This document shows positions 15,863 to 25,408 of a stretch of 64,000 bases of DNA, in pieces; position 1 is the first letter of the stretch; each line of letters starts with the position of its first letter. Both the position numbers and the translations under genes were made by a program. The DNA comes from CAUZIZ01 sp965219005 (lineage in GTDB: Bacteria > Acidobacteriota > UBA6911 > RPQK01 > JAJDTT01). Below the pieces are notes generated by a model. It had not been told where the DNA came from. It searched no databases and saw only the letters and a list, made by a program, of their open reading frames with translations. Where the stretch lies: positions 4,177,330 to 4,241,329 of the forward strand of contig CBDCMS010000004.1 of assembly GCA_965219005.1 (NCBI GenBank), given 5' to 3'.

Positions 15863-16678
15863 TTATCCGAACTCGGCGATCGACAGCACCTGCCGCACCC
15901 GATCTGCCTGCCGGGAGATGACCCGCTTCATGTAGATAGGCGTCAGATGCCAATAGATGGCGTGTCCCGTCGCCTCGGCCATGTCACGCACGCTCTGGCC
16001 TTCGGCCAACGAGACCGCCACCTGACGCTCCGCCGGCCTCAGCCCCAGAGTCCCGGTACCCCGTCGGAATCGAGACGCTGATGGCGCCCCGGCTCGACGA
16101 TCAGGACCAGCGCCGCAACGGGTGGCGCTCCGTAGTCGGGTTGCGGGACATCCACGGGTTTGACGTGCACCACGAAGGGCGGCCCCCCGGAGGAGCGGCC
16201 CAGCCGCATCGACCCGCTGAGGGCGACCGCACCGGAGCTCGGCAGCGCATCCGCCATCAGCTGCGCCAGCCGCACGTTCAAGCTGTCCTGATGGTCGCAC
16301 CGGAGCATGATTTCGTTGTAGGTCGGCGAGGTCTTCAACTCCTCGGCTGTGTACAGCTCCGTGACATGCACCAGGCGACTGACCGGGCAGTTGCCGAAGG
16401 CGCGGGACCCGTTCGTCGATGGGATGGTAGACCTCGAGGTACTCGCGCTCCAGGTCTTCGCGGCGCTGCCCCCGGTAGTAGTGCCCGACGAAGACCACCC
16501 GGACGTCGTCCTTGGGACCTTCGCCGACCAGGAGGGTGTTGCCCGTGATGCCGCAGGCCTCGTCAATCAGGGCCGAGGTGCCCGGCCAGAGGGTGTCGTC
16601 GAGCATGGCCTCGTACAACGACGCCAGGATGCGCTTGAACGCGTTCTGCTGGCTCAAGACGATTCTTCCTTCAGTCAA
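15863..16678 (-). pseudogene. LuxR-type regulator, decayed tandem copy
   Basis: Closely similar to the intact regulator at 16810-17946. The start (VLSQQNAFKRILASLYEAML), the middle and the end (a damaged LuxR HTH and VLSIAEFG) are all present but in different frames. About 130 codons are missing between the NVRL and VRLARL segments, as if deleted between short similar sequences. Further frameshifts occur near 16380 and 16050. The 90 bp downstream of both copies are also similar, so the duplicated unit includes the 3' flank. Confidence 0.85.
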
Positions 16679-16809
16679 TCCAGGATAAACAACGCATGGA
16701 ACCTCGGTAGGATACTACAGAGACTACCTGCATTAGGAGTGTTTAGGAAAGTCCAGAGCACGCGGCCGGTAACCGGGCCGCCCACCGAGGCCGCCGACCG
16801 GTGCGGTGG

Positions 16810-17946
16810 CTATCCGAACTCGGCGATCGACAGCACCAGCCGCACCAAGTCCGCCTGCCGGGAGATAGACCGCTTCTTGTAAATATGCTTCAGGTGCCAA
16901 TAGATGGCGTCTGTCGTGTGTCCCGTCGCCTCGGCCATCTCCCGCACGCTCTGGCCGGCTGCCAACGAGACCGCCACCTGACTCTCCGCCGGCGTCAGCC
17001 CCAGCGTCCTGGCGACCACGCCGGGATCGAGACGCTGCTGGCGCCCCGGCTCGACAATCAGGACCAGCGCCGCAACGTGTGGCGCTCCGTAGTCGGGTTG
17101 CGGGACATCCACGGGTTTGACGTGCACCACGAACGGTGGCCACCTGGAGGAGCGGCCCAGCCGCATCGACCCGCTGAGGGCGACCGCACCGGAGCTCGGC
17201 AGCGCATCCGCCATCAGCCGCGCCAGCCGCACCTGGTCCTCCGGCGCGCGGGCGCAGAGCACCCCGTTGTTGTCCGACAGCCGGCCCCCGCGCCGGAGGA
17301 TGCGGCGGGCGCGGTCATTCACCTCCAGGATCCGCCCGCGCCGGTCCAGGTGGATGGCGCCAACCCGGTAATTCTCAAGCAGCGCGGTCGCCGTCGTGTG
17401 CCGGGCCTCGGCACGGACCAGCGCCTGCCGGACGCGGACAAATTGGCGGATATAGGGCAGCAGCTCCTTGACGAGCGTGATCTCGGAAGACCCCCACCCA
17501 CCCGCGCTCACGGGGTCACCGAGGCCCCAGCTGATGTGGGACCCGTCCGGCCCGTCCAGCCGCACGTTCAAGCCATGCTGGTAGTGGCCACGGAGGAACA
17601 GGTCGTTGTAGGTCGGCGAGGTTTTCAACTCCTCGGCCGTGTACAGCTCGGCGATGGGCACCAGACGACTGTCGGGCAGGTCACGAAAGCGCGGGACCCG
17701 TTCGTCGATGGGATGGTAGACCTCGAGGTACTCGCGCTCCAGGTCTTCGCGGCGCCGCCCCCGATAGTAGAGCCCGACGAAGACCGCCCGGATGTCGTCC
17801 TTGGGGCCTTCGCCGACGAGGAGGGTGTTGCCCGTGATGCCGCAGGCCTCGTCAATCAGGGCCGAGGTGCCCGGCCAGAGGGTATCGTCGAGCATGGCAT
17901 CGTGCAACGACGCCAGGATGCGCTTGAACGCGTTCTGCTGGCTCAA
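16810..17946 (-). CDS. LuxR-family transcriptional regulator with PAS-like sensor region
   Basis: 378 residues. The start is TTG at 17944-17946 (MSQQNAFKR), preceded by an AGAAGA purine run; no in-frame ATG exists upstream. The N-terminal 180 residues are a novel helical region. Residues about 190-300 look PAS-like (YRVGAIHLDRRGRILEVNDR, ARRILRRGG). The last 65 form a LuxR/GerE HTH: LTPAESQVAVSLAAGQSVRE, MAEATGHTTDAIYWHLKHIY. Such proteins bind DNA after sensing a ligand or redox change. It reads toward the giant secreted-protein gene, with a decayed duplicate between, so control of that gene is possible but unproven. Confidence 0.87.
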   Translation of the reverse strand: MSQQNAFKRILASLHDAMLDDTLWPGTSALIDEACGITGNTLLVGEGPKDDIRAVFVGLYYRGRRREDLEREYLEVYHPIDERVPRFRDLPDSRLVPIAELYTAEELKTSPTYNDLFLRGHYQHGLNVRLDGPDGSHISWGLGDPVSAGGWGSSEITLVKELLPYIRQFVRVRQALVRAEARHTTATALLENYRVGAIHLDRRGRILEVNDRARRILRRGGRLSDNNGVLCARAPEDQVRLARLMADALPSSGAVALSGSMRLGRSSRWPPFVVHVKPVDVPQPDYGAPHVAALVLIVEPGRQQRLDPGVVARTLGLTPAESQVAVSLAAGQSVREMAEATGHTTDAIYWHLKHIYKKRSISRQADLVRLVLSIAEFG

Positions 17947-18124
17947 GACAATTCTTCTTTCAGCAAATCCAAGATGAACAACACATGTTGGGCCCCTGAT
18001 TCCCTGGACAGATCATGCCCACCATAATCAAGCTGTTGGTTCAAGAGCAAGAAGTTCTCGGGATGTGTTGCAACTTTCAAAAAAACGGCCAGAGAGCGAT
18101 GGGTCGAGTCGCCCGGGCTCCGTC

Positions 18125-18330
18125 TCATGCAGCCACCTGGAACAGCTTGTTGATGAACTGAATCTGTTGCCGAACATCCGAACCGTTCACCCGTCTCGCT
18201 TGCCCCTTCCGGATCATGTGCATGGCCTCGTATCCCCGGATCGTTCGCCACGCCGCGTGGAATTCACGAAAGCCCTGCTTGGCCTTCACTCGTTGTTTGA
18301 TCTGACCTGCCCCTACGAGTGGCACCACCC
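18125..18330 (-). pseudogene. IS6-family transposase, C-terminal remnant
   Basis: The minus frame reads GFREFHAAWRTIRGYEAMHM then IRKGQARRVNGSDVRQQIQF INKLFQVAA. This is the conserved end of IS6/IS26-type transposases. The catalytic DDE part is absent. Confidence 0.75.
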
Positions 18331-18399
18331 ACCTTGCGGCCTGGGGAGTTGGGACTCTTTCATCTTCTTCCCCATGGGTCTATTTTACTATTCATCCGC

Positions 18400-18541
18400 C
18401 AACGGCGCGGACTACAACCAGCGGCGGCCTCACAGCGCCTTGGCCTATCGGCCGTCGGCGCCGGCGGCCAGATTCCCCAGGTCCCAGGCCCAGAGTTCTA
18501 TCCCATGGAGTGGACTTCAAATGGTCCCAGGTCTAACTTAG
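18400..18541 (+). pseudogene. IS3-type transposase, C-terminal remnant
   Basis: The plus frame reads ADYNQRRPHSALAYRPSAPA A, the signature end of IS3/IS481-class DDE integrases, and stops at 18541. Directly after it comes GGTGGTACCACTCGTGGGGG, possibly the element's terminal repeat. Everything upstream of the YN-RPHSAL motif is missing, so only the right tip survives. Confidence 0.65.
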
Positions 18542-18763
18542 AGGGTGGTACCACTCGTGGGGGCAGGTCAGTTGTGACCCTGCCCCTTAAAACGAGTCCA
18601 ATTTGGATGTTAGGAATGTGGGTTCAAGAAGGAGGCAGAGGTGGGTCTGGCCCAAGGACAGACCGTGGGCCCAGCAAGATAATGCGGGGGAAAGGGCCTG
18701 AGCCGCTTTGCGGTCTAATCTCACATACCTCAGCCTGTCTTTGGTCAGAAGCGCAAGGTCGAT

Positions 18764-19219
18764 GTGCGGGCGCTTTTGGGTTATACCGCGGGGTTGGAGG
18801 ACACGCCTCCTCATGCCTGGGTGGGTGGTGGATCCGTGACGGCGGCCGTCGGGCCCCGCCTCCGGCTCGGCGTGGAAGTGCTACAGGCCAACATGTTCGG
18901 TAAATACGGCGATTTCAAGGAACGCGCCACGCTTGTCACTCCGGTGGTGGAGTTCGAATTTTCTCCGGGCCAGCGTTTCAACCCCTACCTGGTAATCGGG
19001 GGCGGCTATACTCAGTATCGTGCCCTCGAACCAAACGCGCTACACTTCTTCGATTCTTCGCTTCCAGAGTTCGAGTGGCGCAAGCAGGGGAGCTTCAATC
19101 TCGCCGGAGGGCTGGGTGTCCGGTGGTTCTTGACCGAGCGCTTCTTCGTGGCCCCGGAACTCCGTATCGGTTTGATTCCCTTGCTACGTTCAACGGTCGC
19201 TCTCGGCTATGCTTTCTGA
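18764..19219 (+). pseudogene. Outer-membrane beta-barrel protein lacking its signal peptide
   Basis: The frame reads from GTG at 18764 (VRALLGYTAGLED) through alternating strands (RLRLGVEVLQANMFG, FNPYLVIGGGYTQYRA, FNLAGGLGVRWFLTERFFVA) to the terminal aromatic LRSTVALGYAF. That is the pattern of OmpA/OmpW-type 8-stranded barrels. The frame is open upstream only to IPQPVFGQKRKVD and then meets a stop, so no signal peptide is encoded. Protein from this start could not be exported. The 5' end was probably lost when the IS3/IS6 debris upstream formed. Confidence 0.6.
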
Positions 19220-19312
19220 GAGAGCGTCAGGCAAGATTCGCCCCGATGCGCGCGTCGCCCCGGACACGTTCCCGGGAGATCTTGTCTGCCGCCAAGAGCT
19301 TCGGCGCTATCG

Positions 19313-19841
19313 TCAGTCCCGACGGCGTACGTACGACACAAGCATCCCGCCCTGGTCCAGCCGGAAGCGATTCCGGAATCCGTCCTCGAACGGATTCGGC
19401 AGCCAATCGAACTCGGGGTACTGCGACAAGACGTTGCGCACTCTCAGAATGCGCCACCGCAACCTATCGCTTCGCCTTCTGGCAATGTCGGTCGCAGACT
19501 GGATTTCGCTCAGTCCCAGGTCGAACGACGGTTCGTCTCCCCTCGTCGCCTTCACCTCTACGCGCCATCCGATGCCCTCGTGACTGAAGCGGAAATCGAA
19601 GCCGTGTCCGTCGCTCGTCCCGTCCGGCTCCCCCTCGACGAGCGGAAGAACCTTCAGGCGGGTTTCCGAGACCCACGCTCTCGCCTGGACGGCACGCCCG
19701 CCGAACTCCTTGCGCAGGTAGCGGTAGGCGTGCATCTCTCCCACTATGCCGAGTGCCTGCGCCTCCTCGGGCGTCGGTCGCCGATGTGAGCTCTTGCGCT
19801 TCTTGGCGCGCCGCCGCCGCAGTCTCCGTGGCCCCCCCCGA
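19313..19841 (-). pseudogene. DUF3883 (NO VEIN C-terminal) domain, split from its ATPase by a frameshift
   Basis: In this frame the chain continues from the upstream ATPase: RRRRAKKRKSSHRRPTPEEA then MHAYRYLRKEFGG, and a nuclease-like core WRVEVKATRGDEPSFDLGLS. The EVKAT motif is the DUF3883 hallmark, a domain usually at the C-terminus of Sacsin-type ATPases or defence helicases. It is out of frame with the 5' part because the tract at 19832-19839 holds eight C (eight G on the coding strand); nine, or six, would restore one open frame. An internal ATG (19742-19744) could yield a free 143-residue domain. Confidence 0.75.
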
Positions 19842-22800
19842 ACGTCGCAAGCGGCGTGAATTCGTCGTCCTTTGCCCGCGGCCCTCTCGGTTCCTCGAGG
19901 CCGCCAATGTGCTCTCGCAGCAAGTCCGCGTAGTCGATCGTCGCGATCTCGAAGGACTTCCCGGCAATCTCCATCGTCTTGGGCTTGCGTGCCGCCTCCT
20001 TCTCCTGCTCCGCGCGTTCTCGGCGTCTTGCCGCTACCGCCGCCTCGTTAAGTCCCAGCCGGTCCCTGACCTCGCCCGGATCCTCGAACTCCCCGCAGGC
20101 GGCGACGAACCGTTCGTCTTCGAGGACCGCCAATGCGAGACGCCACAGCTCAACCTCCGACCAGCTGCGAAGGTACGCCTCCGCCCCCAAGTCGGTCGGC
20201 GTTGGCCGATCTGGTAATTCGGATTCCGGCGCCCGCACCTCTACCCAGATGCGGTGCAGATCGTGCACCTGCAAGAGCACCTTGCTGAACCGGTCCGCGT
20301 TGACGCGTGCCGTCTCGTAGGGATCCAGGTCGATCTCCACACCTCGCTCTACCAGGGCGTCCCGCAGTTCGCCGACCGAGGCTGCTCCCGGTAGCGCTTC
20401 GGCATTGATTTCCGCGACCGCTTCCCTGCAGCGGCCGTAGAGGGCGTCGAGCACAGCGGAGAAAGGAACTTCCCACCACCGCTTCGACCAAACGTCGGGC
20501 GCGCTGAATTCGCGGGTCGCGTCCTCGATCTTTGGGAACAGATCCGGTTCGTCGGCTTCGATCGCGACGTGACGCGAGACGGCCTGCAAAAGCGGCCGCA
20601 GCGACTCCAGATGGGCGGACGTCTGCTCGTCCAAATCGTTGTTCTCGACTGGCTCGTATTCGTTCCCGAATCGCTCCAGCACGGCATTCCACGCCGGGAG
20701 CTGCGCCACATCGCCTAGCGCGCGCCAAGCCTCCAACCCCATCGCATGGTCGTCCCGGCTACGACGGGCAGCCGAGATCAGCTTCCGGGCGTCCCACTGC
20801 GGGACGTTGTCCCCCAGCCAACGGGTCAGACCATCGGTGTCCAGTGCCGCCGACTCGAACCCGTCCATGCCGACACCGAGCAGCTCCGCCACGGGTTTGA
20901 CCCGGCTCACAAGTAGACCCGTATTGCCGGCCCAGTGGCTTCGGACGTCCGCAAAGGCCTGGGCGTCGATCTCCGCCCGGTCCAGTGCGCCCTCGATTTC
21001 TTTGACGGAAGGCGCCTCCACTCCCCCGACGGCTCCCAGCACCAGCCGCAGATCCTTGAGCAGGTCTTGGCGGTCCAGCATGGCCTGTACGGCGGGCGCG
21101 AGCTTCTCGTATGCAGTTCTGGCCTCCCTCGTCACCGCCAGGACATCTCCAGGCAGCCACCAGCCGGCCGGCTCGTTCTCGGCGATGGACTCCGCGCCGG
21201 CCACCAACTCCACAACGATAGACTCGCATTCGATCACACCCGCGCCGCGCAGCCGACCGACCGAGGCGGTCCAACCCTGGGTCGCGGCCCCGGTCGGGTT
21301 CGGTCCTCCGTGCGCCGCGATCGCCAGAAGGGGCGCAGGCAGCCAGCGGTATCGCGTGTCCTCCAGACTACGCACCCCGTCGGACACCCCCGTCCACTCG
21401 GCGCCGTCGATTAGCACCCGCTCTTCCAGGGCCGACGCCCGGCGGATCGCCGTCGCCTCGACCAGCAACGCAGCCAGCCGGTTCGCCTCGCGTACCGGCA
21501 TCTCCAGGACGCCCTTCCCGTTTTCCCGGACCGACCGCCCCTTCTCGGCATCGTCGGGCAGGTACACATCGCGCAGACTTTCCCCGTCGAGAACCTCGAA
21601 TCGTCGGCGTGCGCTCCAGACGAGAAACTCGTCGGGCAGTTCGCCGCTCTCGTCGAAGTACTGCCACGCGTGACGCACCTGGCCCAGGAACACGTTGAAC
21701 CGGGCCGCGAGCTCCGGCTGCGCGCGCCAGGCAGCCGCCAGCGCATTGAGAAGCTCCGGTCCGATGCGTTCCCCGTCCGCGGGATAGACGTTGAGCCCCA
21801 GTCCCTTGAGGTTGTCGGCCAGTTCCGGGTCGGCCTCGAGTCTGCGCGACAGATCGAGCGTCAGGGGCTGCAGGTGCCGGAACCGGTCCTGTTGCCCTTG
21901 AAGCAGCGGAATCGGCACCAGCCACCGTTCCGACAGCGGCCGCTCGCCGCTGGGTCCATCTCTAAGCCATGGAAGCGTCGACAGCCAGTGTTTGAGCGGC
22001 GACGTGATTCGCCACGTACTCCACTCGCCGTCGACCTTCCGGACGGTGGCCTGCTCCCATCCGGACGGCCAGCAGCGCATCGAATTAAGCACGAGCCGCG
22101 ACAGCGCTCGCCGCCCGCGCGGAGTCAACGTCTCGGCACCGTGGAGTTCGGGCAACCGGTAGACACCCTTGAGCGAGTACTCGAACGAGCTCTGGTGCCT
22201 AGGTCTGGCCTCCTGCTGGGCAACCGCACGCCATCCGTCCCAAGCCTCCTGATCGACCCCGGCCGGGGCCTCGCGCGGCAGTTCGTAGCCGGGAATCTGC
22301 GTCCAGAAGCTGACAGGGTCCACGTAGCTCAGGCGAAGGCCTTTCGCGACCCCGATGCGCGCAAACAGGCCTCCGTGTCGCCCGACGTCCAGGCCCCATC
22401 TCGGATCCCCCGGCCGCAGGAGCGCCGTCCTGCGCAGGCGTTGCCCCATCGTTTCGCCCAGCTCCTCGGCAAGCTCCCACAAGCTGTCGCCGTCGCTCTC
22501 CGGCCAGCCCGGCCCGAAGACGGCTTCGGCCGCCGAATGCCAGCCGCCACGGCAAGCGACGGGTAGACCGCCCAGCAAAGACAGCAACACCTCCGACGGC
22601 TCCTCGCCGAGCAGTCGGATCGTCCAACCCATTAGTTCTGCGCACAGATCGGCTTCGCCGCTGCCAAACGCGGCCGGCAGCGGCGGCACCGCCTCCAGCA
22701 CGACGTCACGAACGATCTCCTCCCTCCCGAACCCGCCAGCGAACCGGCCGTCGAGGAACTTGTGCACCGCCGTCCTTCGCCGCTTCGACCCTTCTTCGTG

Positions 22801-24798
22801 CGTTCGAACATCCCCATGGATGAACGCGATGCAACGCTTGAGAGAGTTCGGCACCATTTCCACCAGATCCGCCTCGTCGTCAATTCCGAGCACCGGCCGA
22901 AAGAACACCCGGGACTCGTCGGATGCGCTGATCAATCGCCCATCCTGATCGGGGAGGAACCTCGCGGTCTCGAGCGCATCTTCCGTGCCTGCCCTCGGTT
23001 CCCTTCTGAGCTCGGACGGCAGTACTTCGAGCAGGCTTGTCAGAAAGCCGTCCCAAGTCGCATCGATCTCTCCCGACTGTACGAGGCGCGCAACGCCCTC
23101 CACCGTATGCGACCACTCGGTGTCCGTGGGCGTCAGTGACCCCTCGAGTCCCTCGACGAGCGCCTCGACGCCCGACTCACGCCCGTCCAAAGCGCTGGAC
23201 ACCACCGAGAACGCCGCCGCCCGCCGCCAATCGGCCACGCCGATGGCCAGTCCGTCGGCCACGGCCGGCATTGCCCTCACCTTCGCCGCGCTCGTCCAGC
23301 CGTCATCGCACAGCACCAGGGCGCGGTCCTCGATCGCCGTGTTACGGGCAGCTGGCCGCTCACGCGCCAGCTCCAGCATGTTTTGACCGGTGTCTCCCAC
23401 CTCGCCCCGCGCCCCAAGGATGTCGACTACCGCCTGCCCGCGGACGTCCTCGGGTTCCCCGGCCAGCAGGTCGCCGACCGCGTCCAGACAAAGGTCCACG
23501 ACGCATCCGAGCAGCAGGGTGTTGTACTCGTCGCTGAAATCGATCCGACGACGGTCCAGCGAACCGAAGAACGGCGCGTTGATATGAGCTCCGGTTCCTG
23601 TCGCCATCTCCGTCGGCAGGAAGATCACGAACCTTCCCTCGGCGGACTCCAGACCTTCCCGCACCGCCACTCCCACCTCCGCGCGGTCGACGTCGGGCCA
23701 CTTGTTCGGGAGATGCCGAACGGCGCCGCGGATGCGGTCCGCCCACTCCGGGTCCGACGCCCCTCCCAAGCCGCGGGTCCAGACCCGAAAGCGGCCGGTC
23801 GTGTCCTCGTCCCGGGTCGGCCCTGTGCGCGAGATCGACACCGTCTGGCGCCGGCCCCGTCCCGACTCGTCGAGCGCGTCATCCGTATCGACGGTTCGTG
23901 TCACGACGGATCGTTCGCCCTCGATCTCGACGACCAGCGCTTTGAGACGCGGCAGAAACAACGTCGTCGCAAGGTCAAGCAGGCCTTCGAGCTGCGCCTT
24001 CACCGATGCGGTCGCCTCCTGGACCGACCCTCCCCGGCCCCCGTCCAAGGGCAGGCGAATGACGGTGACATGTCCGCCGCGCAGCAAGTCGTCGACCGCC
24101 GCACACCGTCCTTCGATCGGTAGCGGAATGTCGTACGGAGACAGAAACCGTCTAGCCTCGCGCGGACCGTCCACATGCTCTCTCGACAGGCGGTCGCGAT
24201 AGCGTTCGAGCTGATCCTCCTTCCAGTCGACCAGAGGCACCGATGGGTAGAACGGCAATCGAGCGGAGAGACCGCCGTCGTTGAGCGCGGCTATGGCTGC
24301 CGCTACCTCGCCGCAAATCGCAGGATCGAACCGGAAGACGAACGCTGTGCCCCCTTCGGTGGTCCCCGGCGACCAGATTTCGGGACCCGATGTCACTTCC
24401 AGCACGCTTTGGAAGCCCAGGCCCTTGTTGCCTACGCTCCTGTTCGGGTCCTTCGGGCTTTGGCCCAGCTGGCAGAGCCCCTTGAAGTCCTTCCGTTCGA
24501 ACGCGTACCCGCTGTTCGCGATTAGGAGCACGGGGTCCGGTGCGGTCTCCAGCGAAAACGTGACCAGTCCCGGCTCGCCCCCCGGCGTGTCTGCCAACGC
24601 GTCATGCGCGTTTTGCAGCAGTTCGAGAACGCACCGACCGCGATACGCCTCCGCAATCTGCCCCCCGAGGCTCGCAATCGTTTTGTATTTCCTCGTACCA
24701 TTCTTGAGCTCGTCGATGAACGTGCGCACCTCGCCCAGCGCGTGCTCGACGATCTGTTTGTTGCCGCTCAACCTCGCCGCCGACGGTTCCGTAGTCAT
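19744..24798 (-). CDS. Large Sacsin/HSP90-type ATPase (defence-associated), frameshifted near its 3' end
   Basis: 1684 residues from ATG 24796-24798 (MTTEPSAARLSG), preceded by GGGGAAGCGGAG. A longer frame to 24867 lacks that site. The N-terminal GHKL/HSP90-like ATPase shows the N box CVLELLQNAHDALA, LLIANSGYAF and the G2 loop GNKGLGFQSVLEV, as in Sacsin N-terminal repeats. The next 1300 residues are unfamiliar and helical. The true frame should run into DUF3883 but leaves it at the G8 tract (19832-19839) and ends in 26 foreign residues. Such ATPase-DUF3883 proteins are frequent in defence islands; the exact mechanism is unknown. The next genes inland deal with phosphorothioated DNA. Confidence 0.8.
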   Translation of the reverse strand: MTTEPSAARLSGNKQIVEHALGEVRTFIDELKNGTRKYKTIASLGGQIAEAYRGRCVLELLQNAHDALADTPGGEPGLVTFSLETAPDPVLLIANSGYAFERKDFKGLCQLGQSPKDPNRSVGNKGLGFQSVLEVTSGPEIWSPGTTEGGTAFVFRFDPAICGEVAAAIAALNDGGLSARLPFYPSVPLVDWKEDQLERYRDRLSREHVDGPREARRFLSPYDIPLPIEGRCAAVDDLLRGGHVTVIRLPLDGGRGGSVQEATASVKAQLEGLLDLATTLFLPRLKALVVEIEGERSVVTRTVDTDDALDESGRGRRQTVSISRTGPTRDEDTTGRFRVWTRGLGGASDPEWADRIRGAVRHLPNKWPDVDRAEVGVAVREGLESAEGRFVIFLPTEMATGTGAHINAPFFGSLDRRRIDFSDEYNTLLLGCVVDLCLDAVGDLLAGEPEDVRGQAVVDILGARGEVGDTGQNMLELARERPAARNTAIEDRALVLCDDGWTSAAKVRAMPAVADGLAIGVADWRRAAAFSVVSSALDGRESGVEALVEGLEGSLTPTDTEWSHTVEGVARLVQSGEIDATWDGFLTSLLEVLPSELRREPRAGTEDALETARFLPDQDGRLISASDESRVFFRPVLGIDDEADLVEMVPNSLKRCIAFIHGDVRTHEEGSKRRRTAVHKFLDGRFAGGFGREEIVRDVVLEAVPPLPAAFGSGEADLCAELMGWTIRLLGEEPSEVLLSLLGGLPVACRGGWHSAAEAVFGPGWPESDGDSLWELAEELGETMGQRLRRTALLRPGDPRWGLDVGRHGGLFARIGVAKGLRLSYVDPVSFWTQIPGYELPREAPAGVDQEAWDGWRAVAQQEARPRHQSSFEYSLKGVYRLPELHGAETLTPRGRRALSRLVLNSMRCWPSGWEQATVRKVDGEWSTWRITSPLKHWLSTLPWLRDGPSGERPLSERWLVPIPLLQGQQDRFRHLQPLTLDLSRRLEADPELADNLKGLGLNVYPADGERIGPELLNALAAAWRAQPELAARFNVFLGQVRHAWQYFDESGELPDEFLVWSARRRFEVLDGESLRDVYLPDDAEKGRSVRENGKGVLEMPVREANRLAALLVEATAIRRASALEERVLIDGAEWTGVSDGVRSLEDTRYRWLPAPLLAIAAHGGPNPTGAATQGWTASVGRLRGAGVIECESIVVELVAGAESIAENEPAGWWLPGDVLAVTREARTAYEKLAPAVQAMLDRQDLLKDLRLVLGAVGGVEAPSVKEIEGALDRAEIDAQAFADVRSHWAGNTGLLVSRVKPVAELLGVGMDGFESAALDTDGLTRWLGDNVPQWDARKLISAARRSRDDHAMGLEAWRALGDVAQLPAWNAVLERFGNEYEPVENNDLDEQTSAHLESLRPLLQAVSRHVAIEADEPDLFPKIEDATREFSAPDVWSKRWWEVPFSAVLDALYGRCREAVAEINAEALPGAASVGELRDALVERGVEIDLDPYETARVNADRFSKVLLQVHDLHRIWVEVRAPESELPDRPTPTDLGAEAYLRSWSEVELWRLALAVLEDERFVAACGEFEDPGEVRDRLGLNEAAVAARRRERAEQEKEAARKPKTMEIAGKSFEIATIDYADLLREHIGGLEEPRGPRAKDDEFTPLATFGGGHGDCGGGAPRSARAHIGDRRPRRRRHSA

Positions 24799-24867
24799 TC
24801 TCCGCTTCCCCAGCCTGCCAATCCGTTGTCGACCATCGCCCGCCCGGATCGTCCTGCGCCCCACCAC

Positions 24868-25408
24868 ACCCCGCCGGGCAGAACTCGAAGACCCGCCTCC
24901 AGCCCGTGTTCACCTACCGCGGCGGAGTCCGTTTCGGACCGACCTTCGACTCGTCCAACTTTGCCGCCCCGCTCGGTGGCGCTCTGATCCAGATGTCCGA
25001 TCATGCTCCTCCCTCTATTCCGGCGGCCTCTCCGCTCGATTGCCATTCTCCCCTTCTACATGTCTCTAGTTGCTAGCTTCGCAATTCTGAGAATTTTGCT
25101 CTCAGACATCGGTTGGCTACCTGTGGCAGGGTTGCTCAAGCCCATCGTTTTGATAGATCTGTTCATGCCTCAGAGAACGCAAGAAAACCAACCGATCGAC
25201 CTCGCTGTCAGGAACAACACCACATATCACACGGCCGACGGAATCAAAATTTCAAATATGTTTGGCTAGGGATAGACTTACTCTCGGTGTAGACGGTTTC
25301 TCCGGCTGCGAGTTTTTAGCGACCTCCAGTTGGCTAGGCACAGCGGTGTGCGGTCCATGCTCCCGGTGTAATAGACTCCAGACCGTAGAGGGGGGCAAGA
25401 AAGGATAC
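24868..25408. other. Divergent intergenic region, no supported gene
   Basis: 541 bp between the large ATPase (minus) and the HNH nuclease (plus). An ATG frame at 25003-25269 would give 88 residues with two hydrophobic stretches, but it has no ribosome site or recognisable family. The right half is AT-richer and should hold the promoters of both flanking genes. Confidence 0.5.

Noticed and set aside
25003..25269. 88-residue possible membrane protein
   Set aside because: Two hydrophobic runs but no ribosome site, no family, and it lies in a divergent promoter region.
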